A stretch of DNA of 64,000 bases from Phycicoccus sonneratiae (GTDB lineage: Bacteria > Actinomycetota > Actinomycetes > Actinomycetales > Dermatophilaceae), in the NCBI RefSeq assembly GCF_016887965.1, contig NZ_JAFDVD010000013.1, positions 105,170 through 169,169 of the forward strand. The letters are read 5' to 3'. Under the pieces are notes generated by a model that was given only the letters and a program-made list of their open reading frames with translations, searched no databases and was not told the DNA's origin. This document shows, piece by piece, positions 45,274 through 57,700 of the stretch; the stretch's first letter is position 1, and each line of letters begins with the position of its first letter. The translations under genes and the position numbers were made by a program.

Positions 45274-46503
45274 ATGAGGAAACCACTGATCGCACTGGGC
45301 GTCGCCGCCGTCGCCGTGATGGCCGCGGCTGGCCCGGCCGTGTCGGCGAGCGTCGACCAGACGGGTGTCGTCGTCCACGTCGTCGACGGGGACACCGTCG
45401 ACGTCGACGTCGCGGGGGACGGCACGTCGACGCCGGTCCGCATCCGCAACAGCGGGCTGCAGACGATGGAGCTCGGCGAGTGCCACGCCGACGACGCGAC
45501 CGCCGTCATGAAGCAGGCGGCGCTCGGCAAGCAGGTGCGGCTCACGGCGGCGAACAGCTCGGCCTCGAGCCTCGGCCGGCCGATCCGCTACGTCGACGCG
45601 ACCTCCTCGGGCACCGTCGACGTCCAGCTCGCGGTCATCACCGCCGGCCAGGGCCTCGCCTTCCCGATGGGCACCGAGGTCGCCCGCGCCGCGACCTACC
45701 AGCTCGCGATGCAGCAGGCGGCGCTGCGCAAGACCGGCCTCTGGGACGACGACGCGTGCGGGGTCGGCCCGTCGGCCGGCGCGAAGCTGCACATCATGGT
45801 CATGTACGAGGGCGACGGGGACGAGACGAAGAACGTCAACGCCGAGTGGGTCGACCTCGTCAACGAGGGCACCGCCGACGTCGCGCTCGGCGGCTGGTCG
45901 ATGCGGACCGCCGCCCAGGACAGCTTCTTCTTCCCGGCCGGGACGGTGCTGCGCCCCGGGGCCGGCCTCCGCCTGTACAGCGGCACGGGCAGCAACACGG
46001 CGAACGCCTTCCACTGGGGCTACACGGTGCCCCACCTGCCGAACATCACGGCGACCAACCGGATCGGCAGCGGCGCCTACCTCTTCGACCCGCAGGGTGA
46101 CCTGCGCGCGCACTCGTCCTACCCGTGCGTCTACGGGTCGTGCCTCACCCCGATCGCCCGGAACAAGGTGCTGCTCCAGGCGCGCTACGACGCCCCGGGC
46201 GACGACTCGACGAACGTCAACGGCGAGTACGTGAAGATCACTTCGCTCGTCAGCACCCCGGTCAACCTCTCGTGGGTCGTCGTCCAGGCGAACGGCAACA
46301 CCCTCCAGCTGCCCCCGGGCACGGTCCTGCCGACCAAGGGCTCCTCGCTGAGGGTCCACATGGGCAAGGGCACCTCGACCTCGACCGTCAAGTACTGGGG
46401 CCACACGGCCCCGATGCTCACGAACTCCGGCGGATCGGTCGAGCTGCGCACCGCCGAGACCTCGCGCATCGCCTGCGCCAGCTGGGGCACCGGCCGCTGC
46501 TGA
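45274..46503 (+). CDS. Secreted thermonuclease with two lamin-tail domains
   Basis: 409 residues, ATG after GGGGAGG. Signal peptide LIALGVAAVAVMAAAGPAVS. Residues 30-165 form a staphylococcal-nuclease-like fold (VVHVVDGDTVDVDVAGDG, VRIRNSGLQTME, LGRPIRYVDA), keeping Arg and Glu candidates for the catalytic set, though the usual TPE is TME. Two lamin-tail beta domains follow (ETKNVNAEWVDLVNEGTADV, STNVNGEYVKITSLVSTPVN), each with a paired N(V)NxE(W/Y)V opening. End CASWGTGRC. Probably an extracellular DNase bound to a surface by its tails; activity is unproven. Confidence 0.85.
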   Translation: MRKPLIALGVAAVAVMAAAGPAVSASVDQTGVVVHVVDGDTVDVDVAGDGTSTPVRIRNSGLQTMELGECHADDATAVMKQAALGKQVRLTAANSSASSLGRPIRYVDATSSGTVDVQLAVITAGQGLAFPMGTEVARAATYQLAMQQAALRKTGLWDDDACGVGPSAGAKLHIMVMYEGDGDETKNVNAEWVDLVNEGTADVALGGWSMRTAAQDSFFFPAGTVLRPGAGLRLYSGTGSNTANAFHWGYTVPHLPNITATNRIGSGAYLFDPQGDLRAHSSYPCVYGSCLTPIARNKVLLQARYDAPGDDSTNVNGEYVKITSLVSTPVNLSWVVVQANGNTLQLPPGTVLPTKGSSLRVHMGKGTSTSTVKYWGHTAPMLTNSGGSVELRTAETSRIACASWGTGRC

Positions 46504-46681
46504 CCGCGGCCGGGCGGGCCCACGGCACGGACACGACGAAGTCGGGGCCGGGCCGGGCGGGGCCACGTTCGCGTGAGCGACGGAGTCGCTCCGGCGGGCG
46601 GGGAGTTCTCCCCATCGTCAGCCGCCGGACGCGCGGTCTAGGCTCGGACGGACACTCGTCGCCGTCCGAGGGGAACCCTTC

Positions 46682-47155
46682 ATGCCCGTGCTGGCCCATC
46701 CCGGTCCGAGCGCCCCGGCGCCCCCGGGGATCCGCCTCGAGGTGCCGGAGTCCTGGGCCGCGTCGCCGGCCGGTGACGCCCTGCTCCGCGCCGGGGGTCC
46801 GGGCGCGAGCGGGTCGGTCGAGGTCGTCGTGCGGCACCGGGTGCAGCCCCCGCAGGAGGCCGCCGACGCCGTCGTCACGGCCCTGGCCACCGCGGCGGGT
46901 GGCCCGTCGGGCGAGGTCGAGGAGCCCTTCGTCGTCGAGATCGGCGGCCGCGAGTGGCACGCCCGCAACGTCTCCTGGGACGAGGCCGGCACGCCGGTCG
47001 TCGAGGTCCACCTCGTCACCTCGCTCGCGGCCACCGACGCGGTGACCCCGGTGCTCCACGTCGCCGGCCGGGTCGCCGGCGACGGCCTCGACGCCGACTA
47101 CGACGTGCTCCAGCAGGTGCTCGAGACCCTCGTCGTCGAGGAGGTCGCGGCGTGA
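46682..47155 (+). CDS. Hypothetical protein preceding the PP2C gene
   Basis: 157 residues: MPVLAHPGPSAPAPPGIRLE, then an alpha/beta domain (VPESWAASPAGDALLRAG, VVVRHRVQPPQEAADAVVTA, EIGGREWHARNVSWDEAGTP), ending VLETLVVEEVAA. The I.L.VPE.W opening resembles small domains of actinobacterial lipoproteins and LpqN-type proteins, but here there is no signal peptide. Its stop overlaps the phosphatase start (GTGA), so it belongs to the operon. Unknown function. Confidence 0.6.
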   Translation: MPVLAHPGPSAPAPPGIRLEVPESWAASPAGDALLRAGGPGASGSVEVVVRHRVQPPQEAADAVVTALATAAGGPSGEVEEPFVVEIGGREWHARNVSWDEAGTPVVEVHLVTSLAATDAVTPVLHVAGRVAGDGLDADYDVLQQVLETLVVEEVAA

Positions 47156-47958
47156 GGGCCGGCCGGGTGCTGCGCGGCAGCTCGATGCTCGTGCGGGCCG
47201 GCAGCGCCACCGACGTCGGCCGGGTCCGCGAGCACAACGAGGACTCCGTCATCGCCGGCAACCGCGTCTTCGCCGTCGCCGACGGGATGGGCGGGCACGC
47301 GGCGGGCGAGGTCGCCTCGCGCATCGTCGTCGACGCCCTCACGACCCTCGAGGAGCACCCGCCGACCCGCCCCGAGGACGTCACCGAGGTGCTGCGGGAG
47401 GCCAACCGGCGCATCCTCGAGGCGGCCGCCGAGCACCCCGAGCTGCGGGGGATGGGCACGACCGTCACCGGCGTCACGGTCGTCGACCAGGGCGGGCGCG
47501 AGCACTGGGTCGTCTTCAACGTCGGCGACTCGCGCGTCTACCGGCTCGTCGACAACCGGATGCACCAGGTGACCCGCGACCACTCCGAGGTCCGCGAGCT
47601 GCTCGACGCCGGCCTGCTCGACGCCTCCGAGGTCTCCCGCCACCCGCTGCGCAACGTCATCACCCGCTCGCTCGGCACCGACCCCGCCCCCGAGGTCGAC
47701 GTGTGGGTGCTGCCCCCCACGCCGGGCGAACGGTTCGTCGTCTGCAGCGACGGGTTGAGCGGCGAGCTCGACGACCGGGACATCATGCTGCTCGCCCGCC
47801 AGTACGCTGAACCCCAGAACGCCGCCGACGAGCTGGTCGGCGCGGCCGTGCGGGCCGGGGGACGCGACAACGTCTCCGTCGTCGTCGTCGCCGTCGAGGC
47901 GGGAGAGGACGACGACGACGCGGACACCGCACCGCGCGCCGGCCTGCACCGACCCTGA
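47152..47958 (+). CDS. PP2C-family Ser/Thr phosphatase
   Basis: 268 residues from GTG 47152, which overlaps the upstream stop; a start at MLVRAGS (about residue 10) is possible. Cytoplasmic metal-dependent phosphatase, all motifs present: VREHNEDS, VFAVADGMGGHAAGEVAS, GMGTTVTG, VVFNVGDSRVYRL, FVVCSDGLSGELDD, GGRDNVSVVVV. It should reverse the phosphorylations made by the kinase two genes downstream. It corresponds to prpC in bifidobacterial PFNA clusters. Confidence 0.95.
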   Translation: MRAGRVLRGSSMLVRAGSATDVGRVREHNEDSVIAGNRVFAVADGMGGHAAGEVASRIVVDALTTLEEHPPTRPEDVTEVLREANRRILEAAAEHPELRGMGTTVTGVTVVDQGGREHWVVFNVGDSRVYRLVDNRMHQVTRDHSEVRELLDAGLLDASEVSRHPLRNVITRSLGTDPAPEVDVWVLPPTPGERFVVCSDGLSGELDDRDIMLLARQYAEPQNAADELVGAAVRAGGRDNVSVVVVAVEAGEDDDDADTAPRAGLHRP

Positions 47959-47972
47959 CGAGGAGCCGCCCC

Positions 47973-49345
<1,373 letters not shown>

Positions 49346-49349
<4 letters not shown>

Positions 49350-50806
49350 GCCCAGCCGACGCCCCGGTCATCCCGGGCCTGGAGTTCGTGCGCCCGCTCG
49401 GCTCCGGGGGGTACGCCGACGTCTACCTCTACGAGCAACAGTCGCCGCGGATGAACGTCGCGGTCAAGGTGCTCAAGCGCCAGGGCCTGACCACCGCCAT
49501 CCGGCGCCAGTTCGTCGACGAGGCGAACACGATGGCCCAGCTCGCCGACCACCCGTTCATCGTCCAGGTCTTCCGGTCCGAGCAGACCGCCGACGGCGGC
49601 GCGTACCTCGTCATGAAGTACTACCCGCCGCCGAACCTCGCGCAGCGGGCCAAGGCCGAGCGGCTCACGGTCGAGGAGGTGCTGCGCAGCGGCATCCAGC
49701 TGGCCAGCGCCGTCGAGACCGCGCACCGGGCCGGGATCGTCCACCGCGACATCAAGCCGGCGAACGTCCTCGTCAGCCAGTACGGGCAGCCCGGCCTCAC
49801 CGACTTCGGCATCGCCGGTCGCGGCGGTCACGCCGAGGACGTCGACGAGGACGTGGGCGTCTCGGTGCCGTGGTCGGCCCCCGAGGTCCTCTACGGCCAG
49901 TCCAACGGCGACTCCCGCAGCGACGTCTACTCCCTCGCCGCGACGCTCTGGCACCTGCTCGTCGGGCGCTCGCCCTTCGAGCAGCCGGGCGGCGACAACT
50001 CCGCGTACGCGCTGATGCCGCGCATCCGCGCCACGCCCGTGCCCACCACCGGCCGCGCCGACGTGCCGGTCTCGCTCGAGCGGCTCCTCGCCCACGCGAT
50101 GGCCAAGAGCCCGGACGCCCGCCCGCAGACCGCCCTCGAGCTGGCCCGCGGCCTCCAGGCCGTCGAGCGCGAGCAGCGCCTCCCGAGCACCTCGGTCGTC
50201 GTCCTCGACGAGCAGGGCCGCACGACGAGCGCCGACACCCCGTCCGCCCGCCCGGGCGGCGCCGACGAGCACGACCGCACGAGCGTGCGCGCCCTCTCCG
50301 TCCCCAGCGCCCCGGCGCCCGCGCACCCGCCGGTGGGCACGGTCGTCGACGACGACGAGGACGAGCCCGCGACGATCAGCGGCGGGGTCGTGCTCGGCGT
50401 GCTCGCGCTGCTCGTCGCCGTCACCGTCGGGGTCGTCGTCTGGGCGGTGAACCGCGGCGACGAGGAGGACCTGCCCACCCCGGCGCAGAGCACCCTCACC
50501 CGCACCGCCGCCCCGAGCCGGGCCGTCGACTACCCCGAGCAGCCGGCCATCGACGCGCGCGCCGCCGCGGGCTCGGTCACGTTCTCGTGGAACTACGTCG
50601 GGGCCGAGGAGGGCGACTTCTTCCGGCTGCGCCTCGCCGGCTCCGAGGGCGACGTCGCCGGCGCCGAGGTCGTCACCGTCACGGACGGCGCCCGGCGCAC
50701 GGTCAAGGCCGGCTCCGGGAAGACGGTGTGCGCGCAGGTCTCGGTGTCCCGGAAGTCGGGCATCAGCTCGCCGTTCTCCGCCATCCGCTGCGAGTCCGCC
50801 GGATGA
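49346..50806 (+). CDS. Membrane Ser/Thr protein kinase
   Basis: 486 residues. Active-type kinase domain: glycine loop LGSGGYADVYLYE, lysine VAVKVLKRQG, catalytic HRDIKPANVLV, LTDFGIAGRG, VPWSAPEVLYGQ, and further conserved segments. A Pro/Asp linker, one TM (about residues 348-368, GVVLGVLALLVAVTVGVVVW) and a beta-rich extracellular domain (SVTFSWNYVGAEEGDFFRLR ... KTVCAQVSVSRKSGISS) that looks FnIII-like, not PASTA. The domain could sense or bind the large Ig/FnIII protein. Corresponds to Pkb2 of the bifidobacterial cluster. Confidence 0.94.
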
Positions 50807-50834
50807 CGACCACGTTCCGAGACAAGGGGTTCCG

Positions 50835-51536
50835 ATGGGTGTGACCGTCGAGTTCTGCGGCGAGGAGTTCGTCGCACCGGAGGACCGTCCGCTGACGATC
50901 GGCCGCGTCGCCGACGTCGAGATCGACGACAACCCCTACCTGCACCGGGTCTTCCTCCAGGTGCACCACGAGCACGGGCTGTGGTGGCTGACCAACGTCG
51001 GGTCGACCCTCACGGCCACGGTCGCCGACACCAAGGGCCTGTTCCAGGCCTGGCTCTCCCCGGGCGCGCGCATCCCGCTGGCCCTCGAGGCCTTCACGGT
51101 GTGGTTCACGGCCGGCCCGACCACCTACGACTTCGACGTCGTCGTCGACGACACCCCGTTCGTCTCCGTCGAGACCGCCGCCGAGCTCGAGCCCGAGGAC
51201 TCCACCGCGCAGACCACCGTCGGCCGGGTGTCGATGACCCCGGACCAGAAGCTGCTCGTCGTCGCGCTCTGCGAGAGCTTCCTGCGCACCACGTACGCGG
51301 GCGGCGGCCAGATCCCGTCGTCCGCCGAGGCCGCCGAGCGGCTCGGCTGGACGGTCACGAAGTTCAACCGCAAGCTCGACAACGTGTGCCAGAAGCTCGC
51401 CGACGCCGGCACCCGCGGCCTGCACGGCGGCCCCGGCAAGCTCGCGAGCAACCGCAAGTCGCGCCTCGTCGAGCACGCGCTCTCGACCCGGATGGTCACC
51501 GAGGCCGACCTGCGCCTCCTGCCCGACCCCGCCTGA
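50835..51536 (+). CDS. FHA-like/HTH protein
   Basis: 233 residues. The N-terminal half (LTIGRVADVEIDDNPYLHRV ... TNVGSTLTATV) has FHA layout, but the S..H signature is replaced by H-R-V-F, so classical phosphothreonine binding is doubtful. The C-terminal half (VSMTPDQKLLVVALCESFLR ... AAERLGWTVTKFNRKLDNVC) reads as a winged helix-turn-helix. ATG 28 bases after the kinase stop. It could be the transcriptional output of the kinase, or a non-DNA adapter; only the fold pattern is seen. Confidence 0.65.
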   Translation: MGVTVEFCGEEFVAPEDRPLTIGRVADVEIDDNPYLHRVFLQVHHEHGLWWLTNVGSTLTATVADTKGLFQAWLSPGARIPLALEAFTVWFTAGPTTYDFDVVVDDTPFVSVETAAELEPEDSTAQTTVGRVSMTPDQKLLVVALCESFLRTTYAGGGQIPSSAEAAERLGWTVTKFNRKLDNVCQKLADAGTRGLHGGPGKLASNRKSRLVEHALSTRMVTEADLRLLPDPA

Positions 51537-51701
51537 TCCCGCCGGGCCGCTCGAGGCCGCACCTGGGTAGTCCTCCCCATGGCCCGGGAGGCCGGGTCAC
51601 GCCATCCTGCTGATGAGCGACCCCCGCGCGGTTAGTCTGGACCGACGTGCCCGGCGGGGGAGCCGGGCCGCGGGGTCCCCTGACGATGACGAGGAGCTGA
51701 C

Positions 51702-54700
51702 GTGACACGGGTCGGTGCCGCGCGCGCTCGCGTGGCGAGGAACCGCGCTCGACGCCGCACCGCCGGCGCCGTCGTGGTCTCCCTCGTCGCCGCCGGGCTC
51801 GGGTACGCCGCCGTGGCGAGCGACGGGACGACCGTCCACGAGAGCGACCTCAACGACGCCGGGGTGTGGGTCAGCTCGGCCCAGCAGGCGAAGTTCGCCA
51901 AGGCCAACGTGCCGATCGGCCAGCTCGACACCGGCGTGGCCACCGACGCCGGCGCGGGCGCCGGGCTCGACGTGCTCCAGGACGGCGCGGTCGTCCTCGG
52001 CCTCGACACCGGCACCGGCGAGCTCTTCCCCCTCGACCCCCGCACCTCGACGGCCGGCGACCCGGCCGCGAGCGTCGCCGCCGTCTCCGGCGCCAGGGGC
52101 CGCTTCACCCCGCGCCCGGTCGACCTGCGCGGCGGCACCCTCGCCCTCCTCGAGCCGTCCACCGGCAAGGTCTACGCCCAGCGGGTCGACCCCAAGGCGG
52201 GCACGACGACCTTCCCCGACGTCGCCGTCGGCGCCAAGCCGGTCGCCACGGTGGGCAAGAACGCCGCCATCGCCGTCGGCACCGACGGGGTCGTCCACGT
52301 CGTCTCCGGGGCCGACGGCAAGGTCACGAGCATCGCCCCCGGCGGGAAGGGCTTCCGTGCACCGGTGGTCGTCGCCACCGAGCTGCGCTCGAGCCTGCCC
52401 GACGTCACGGCCCTCGGCGCCGACTGGGTGGCCTACGACGCCGAGACCGACCGCGTCTTCACGGCGGAGAAGCCGGCCGGTCTCGACGCCCAGGTCACGG
52501 TCGACGGGGAGCGGGTCGCCGCGCTCCAGCAGCCCGGCCCGCAGGCGGCGACGGTCGTCGTCGAGTCGGTGGGGCGCGCGGTGCAGGTTCCCCTCGACGG
52601 TGGGGTCTCGCCCGGCGGGGTCGTCGTCGGCGAGCAGGTCAACCGGGTGCCCGGCGCCACCCTCGTCACCCGCCCGGTCGTCCTCGGCGGCTGCGTCCAC
52701 GCGGCGTGGGCCGAGCAGGAGCGCGTCTTCTACGGCGCGAACTGCGGACGCACCGGCGACGAGCGCACCGCGACCCTGCCCGCGGACGGCGAGCAGTCCA
52801 CCCGTGACGGCGTGGCCTTCCGGGTCAACCGCGGGCTCGTGGTCCTCAACGACCTCGACAACGGCGGGGTGTGGGACCTCGAGGACAAGCCGACGAAGAT
52901 CGACAACTGGGACGCCCTGACCCCTCCGGTCAAGCAGGACGACAAGAACAAGAAGAAGGACGAGAACCTCGTCGACGAGGCGAGCGCGAACCAGCCGCCG
53001 AAGGCCGTCGACGACTCGCTCCAGGTGCGCCCGGGGCGCACGAGCAAGCTGCACGTCCTCGACAACGACACCGACGTCGCGGGGTCGGTGCTCGCCATCG
53101 ACCAGCGCGACGTCAGCCGCCCGAGCATGGACGGCGTCACCGCCAGCGTCTCGGCGGACGGCCAGGCCATCGACGTCGCCGTGCCGGCCCGCACCGAGAA
53201 CCGCACCTTCGAGTTCACGTACAAGGTGAACAACGGCAAGGCCACCTCGAAGGAGTCGGCCAAGGTCAGCGTGCGGGTCGTGCCCGACACCGTCAACGGG
53301 GCCCCCGTGCTCCGCAAGGGCGGCGCGGCGCTCGCGGCCCAGGTGTACCCGGTCATCGCCGGGCGCCGCCTCTCGGTGCCCGTCCTCGCCGACTGGCGCG
53401 ACCCCGAGAACGACGTCCTCGCCGCCCGCGCCGACGTCGAGGGCGGCGTCGTCGACGGCCAGGGCCGGGTCACCCTCACCGCACCCACCGAGGAGGGCCG
53501 CCAGCCGGTCGGCTACGTCGTCACCGACGGCCGCGGCGGCACGACCAAGGGCAGCGTCAACGCCCAGGTCATCAGCCCGAGCGGGGACAGCAAGTTCGTC
53601 GCCCCCCGGACCCAGCCGGATGCCGTGCGCGGCGTCGTCGGCAAGCCGCTGCAGGTCGAGCCGCTCGGCAACGACGTCGCCGGCGCCGACCCGGGGGAGC
53701 CGGACGCCACGCTCCGCCTCCGCTCGGAGGTGCGCCCGGTCGGCCCGCTCCAGGTCGACACCGACCTCGCGACGGGTCAGGTCACCGTCACCGGTGGGGC
53801 CCCCGGCACCTACGAGCTCACCTACTCGGCGACCACCGGGGCCGGCGCCGCGCCCGGGCGCATCCGGGTCGACCTCACGCCGCCGCCCGAGGGCGCCCCG
53901 CCCGTGGCGGTGCCCGACACCGCGACGCTCCACGACCAGGCGCCCACCGTCGTCGACGTCCTCGCCAACGACTACTCGCCGCGCGGCGACGTCCTCGTGA
54001 CGGCCGCCACCGAGCCGGGCACCGACTCCTCGTGGCTCCAGCCGTCGATCTACCAGGGCCGGTGGGTCCGGGTCGAGGCCCTCGACCCCGCGCCCGGCGG
54101 CGACACCGGGCGCCGGGGGACCGTCCGCTACACGGTGAGCGACGGGACGCAGCGCACCACCGGTGAGATCGAGGTCCTCCAGCAGGGGGCCCTCACCGAT
54201 GCCCTGCCCCTCGTCCAGGACGACAAGGCGGTCGTGCGCGAGGGCGACACCGTCTCGATCCCCGTCCTCGACAACGACACGATGGCCGACGGCATCCCGC
54301 TGCGCCTCGACCCCGCGAGCGTCAAGGTCATCAGCAAGGGTGACGCCCAGCGCGCCTTCGCCTCGGGCAACGTCGTCCGCTACGTGCCGGAGGCGCGGGG
54401 GCTGCGGGCCGAGAAGTTCGTGACGATCGAGTACGCCGCGTACGCCGACGGGCTCAAGGCGCGCGCCCAGACCGGGCGGGTCCGGGTGCAGGTGACGCCG
54501 CTGCCGAGCGCCCAGCGGGTGAACCAGGCCCCGGTCGCGCGCAGCTTCACCGCCACGGTCACCGCCGGCGACCCGATCACGATGACCGTGCCGACCTTCG
54601 GCGTCGACCCCGACGGCGACTCGGTGTCGGTGACGGGGGTCGTCGGCTCCGAGGGCGGGGCCGTCGACCTCACCCACGGTCGGGTCGTCGGCATCGGCCC

Positions 54701-57700
54701 GAACACGGTGCGCTACGAGGCGTTCCCGCTCGCGGCCGGCACCGAGGTGATCACCTACGAGGTCCGCGACCGGTTCGGGGCCACGAGCCGGGCGAACATC
54801 CGCGTCGGCGTCGTCCAGCCCGGCGACCCGCAGCCGCCGGTCGCGGTGCCCGACGAGGTCTTCGCCGCCCCCGGCAAGACGGTGACCATCAAGCCGCTCA
54901 CCAACGACCTCATCGCCCGCGGCGACGTCGTCGACGTCCAGACCGAGGGCCTCAACCCGCCGGACCGGCTCAAGGAGTGGCGGGTCGACGACGACCACGT
55001 CGTGCAGACGAAGGTCCCCGCCGACACCACCGCCCTGCACCAGCTCGTCTACGGCATCAGCGACGGGCTCTTCGACCCCAGCCGCGCGACGATCCTCGTC
55101 CGGGCGGTCAAGGGCTACCTCAACCCGCCGGTCGCCACCGACGACGTCGCCGCCCCCAAGCCGGGGGAGACGAGCACCCTCGTCGACGTCCTCGCCAACG
55201 ACACCGACGTCGACTCCGACCCGGCGACCCTCAAGGTCGTCGACGTCCTCTCGAACGACGCGACGATCGAGGACGGCCGGGTCCGGGTCAAGGTCCTCGA
55301 CCACCCGTACGCCGCGCCCTACGTCATCGAGGACGAGGACGGCCTGCGCGCGATGGCCGTCGTCAACGTCCCCACCGGCGCCAACGGCCAGCCGTTCGTC
55401 GTCGCCGGCAAGGTCATCGAGATGGACCCCGACTCCTCGAGGACGGTGGCGCTCGGCGACTACGTGAAGTCGCCGCGCGACCGGGTCGTCTCGGTGACCA
55501 CCGCCGACACGCTCAGCGCCTCGCCCGCGCAGGACCTGGCCGCCTCGCTGACCGACAACCGCACCCTGCAGCTCACCTCGTCGAACGGGTACGTCGGGCC
55601 GGCGGCCGTCATGGTCGAGGTCACCGACCAGGACGCGGTGGGGCAGAAGGACTTCGGCACCGCCTACGTCTCCATCCCCGTGCAGGTCGGTCCCAAGGTG
55701 CCGCTGCTGCGCTGCCCCGACGGCGCGGTCACGGTGCTCGCCGGAGGGCTCGAGCGCACCGTCGACATCCCGACCTTCTGCCACGCCTGGCTGCCCGTCG
55801 GCATGACGATGGACGACGTCGAGTTCGAGACCCGGTGGGAGACCGAGGCCGACGCCTCCTTCCGCGCCGACGGTCCGGGCGGTCGCCGGGTCACCCTCTC
55901 CGCCGACCGCGACGCGACGACCTCCGACGGCCGGCTCGCGGTCTCCTCGCGCGGGATGGCCGCGCCGTCGGGCATCAACGTCCGCGTCCTCGGGGGCGAG
56001 GCGCAGGCCCCGGCGCGGCTGCGGCCGATCAGCGTCACCGGGCTCGAGGAGGGCCAGTCGCGACAGGTCGACGTCTCGGCCTACCTCGACTCCCCGCTGC
56101 GCGAGCCGTCGTGCTCGATCACCGCGGCCCGGGTCGAGACCGGCAGCGGCCTCAGCACGTCGGCGTCGGGCTGCACGCTGACGCTCACCGCGGGCGAGAA
56201 GCCGTCGCAGACCGCGTCCGTCGCGCTCACGGTCAGCGACGGCCCCAACCGCGAGACGACCGGCCGGGTCTCGGTCACCCTCCTCGGTCGCCCGGGGCAG
56301 CCGCGGCAGGTGCAGGCCGTCGCCGACCGCGACGCCGGCGGCCAGGCGCGCGTGTCGTGGCTCCCGCCGACCTACGACGGCGGCTCGGTCGTCACGTCCT
56401 ACGTGGTCCGCTGGACCGGGGGCTCGAGCGGCCAGGTCACGTGCACGGCCAGCCCGTGCACGGTCACCGGCCTGACCAACGGCGAGGACTACCGGTTCAC
56501 CGTCGCGGGCGTCAACGGCATCGGCGAGGGCGACCCGTCCACGCCGAGCGCCGCCGTGCGCCCGGACCGGCTCCCCGAGGCGGTCACCGGCGTGCGGATG
56601 GTGACCCGCGGCGACGGCACCCTGACCATCGCGTGGGACCAGCCGGTCAACGAGGGCAGCGCGCTGCGCAAGTACGTCGTCCGGCTCATCTCCTCGACCG
56701 GGCAGACCAAGACCCAGGACGTCCCGCCGGCCACCCGCCAGACGACGGTCACCGGCCTCGACAACATGGCCGAGCAGTCGGTGCAGGTCCAGGCGTGGAA
56801 CGAGCTCGGCGCCGGCCAGTTCGGCCCGGCCGTGACGATGCAGTCGGCCGGCACGCCCGGTGCGCTGCCGGCCCCGGCCATCGCCGCGAGCGGTCCCGGC
56901 CCGGCGCAGGACTCCGCGACCCTGCGCGTCTCGTGGGAGCAGGGGTCCCCGAACGGCCCGCCGACGACGAGGTACTCGCTGTACCAGCGGGTCGGCGGGG
57001 GCGGCTGGACCAAGGTCACCGACACCGCGCCGGACGTGCGCTCGGCCGACGTCGTCATCCCCTACGACGGGCGCACCTACGAGTACACGGCGACGTTGAC
57101 CAACGGCGCCGACCTCGAGTCGCCCCAGGCCAACCGCTCGACGTTCACCTCGGTCGGGCAGCCGAGCAACCCGACGGTGCGGGTGACCACCCCGCGCGCC
57201 GACCAGTCGGTCGACGTGCAGGTCGCCGTCGGGCAGCCGCGCGCCGGCAGCTTCAGCGCCATCCGGTGGTCCTCGAGCGACGGACGCTCCGGGACCCACA
57301 ACTGCGGGTGCGCACCCGGCACGACCGAGCCGTTCTCCATCCCGAACTTCCGCACGAGCCCGACCCGCCAGGTGACGATCACCGTCTGGACGGTCAACTC
57401 CGGCGGCAACGAGTCGAACCGGGCCAACGGCTCGGCCACCCCGTACGGCCCGACGCTCTCGCCGACCGGCCTGAGCGGGAACAACAACGGCACGACCGGG
57501 GCCTCGTGGAGCTGGAACCTCCCCGAGAACGGCCGACCGATCGACCAGGTGCGGCTCTCCGGCGCCGACTCCGGCACCTTCGGCGGCAACAAGACGTCGC
57601 ACTCGATCAGCAGAGGGCCGGGCACCTACACGCTGACCGTCGAGGCCCACTCGGCCGCGGGCTGGTCGGCCCCGGTCTCGCGCCAGGTCGTCGTGCCCCG

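Noticed and set aside
46504..46681. TAGGCT at 46638 as leaderless promoter of the 46682 gene
   Set aside because: The spacing to the ATG (about 40 bases) does not fit a leaderless start; a normal leader is more likely, and there is no clear -35.
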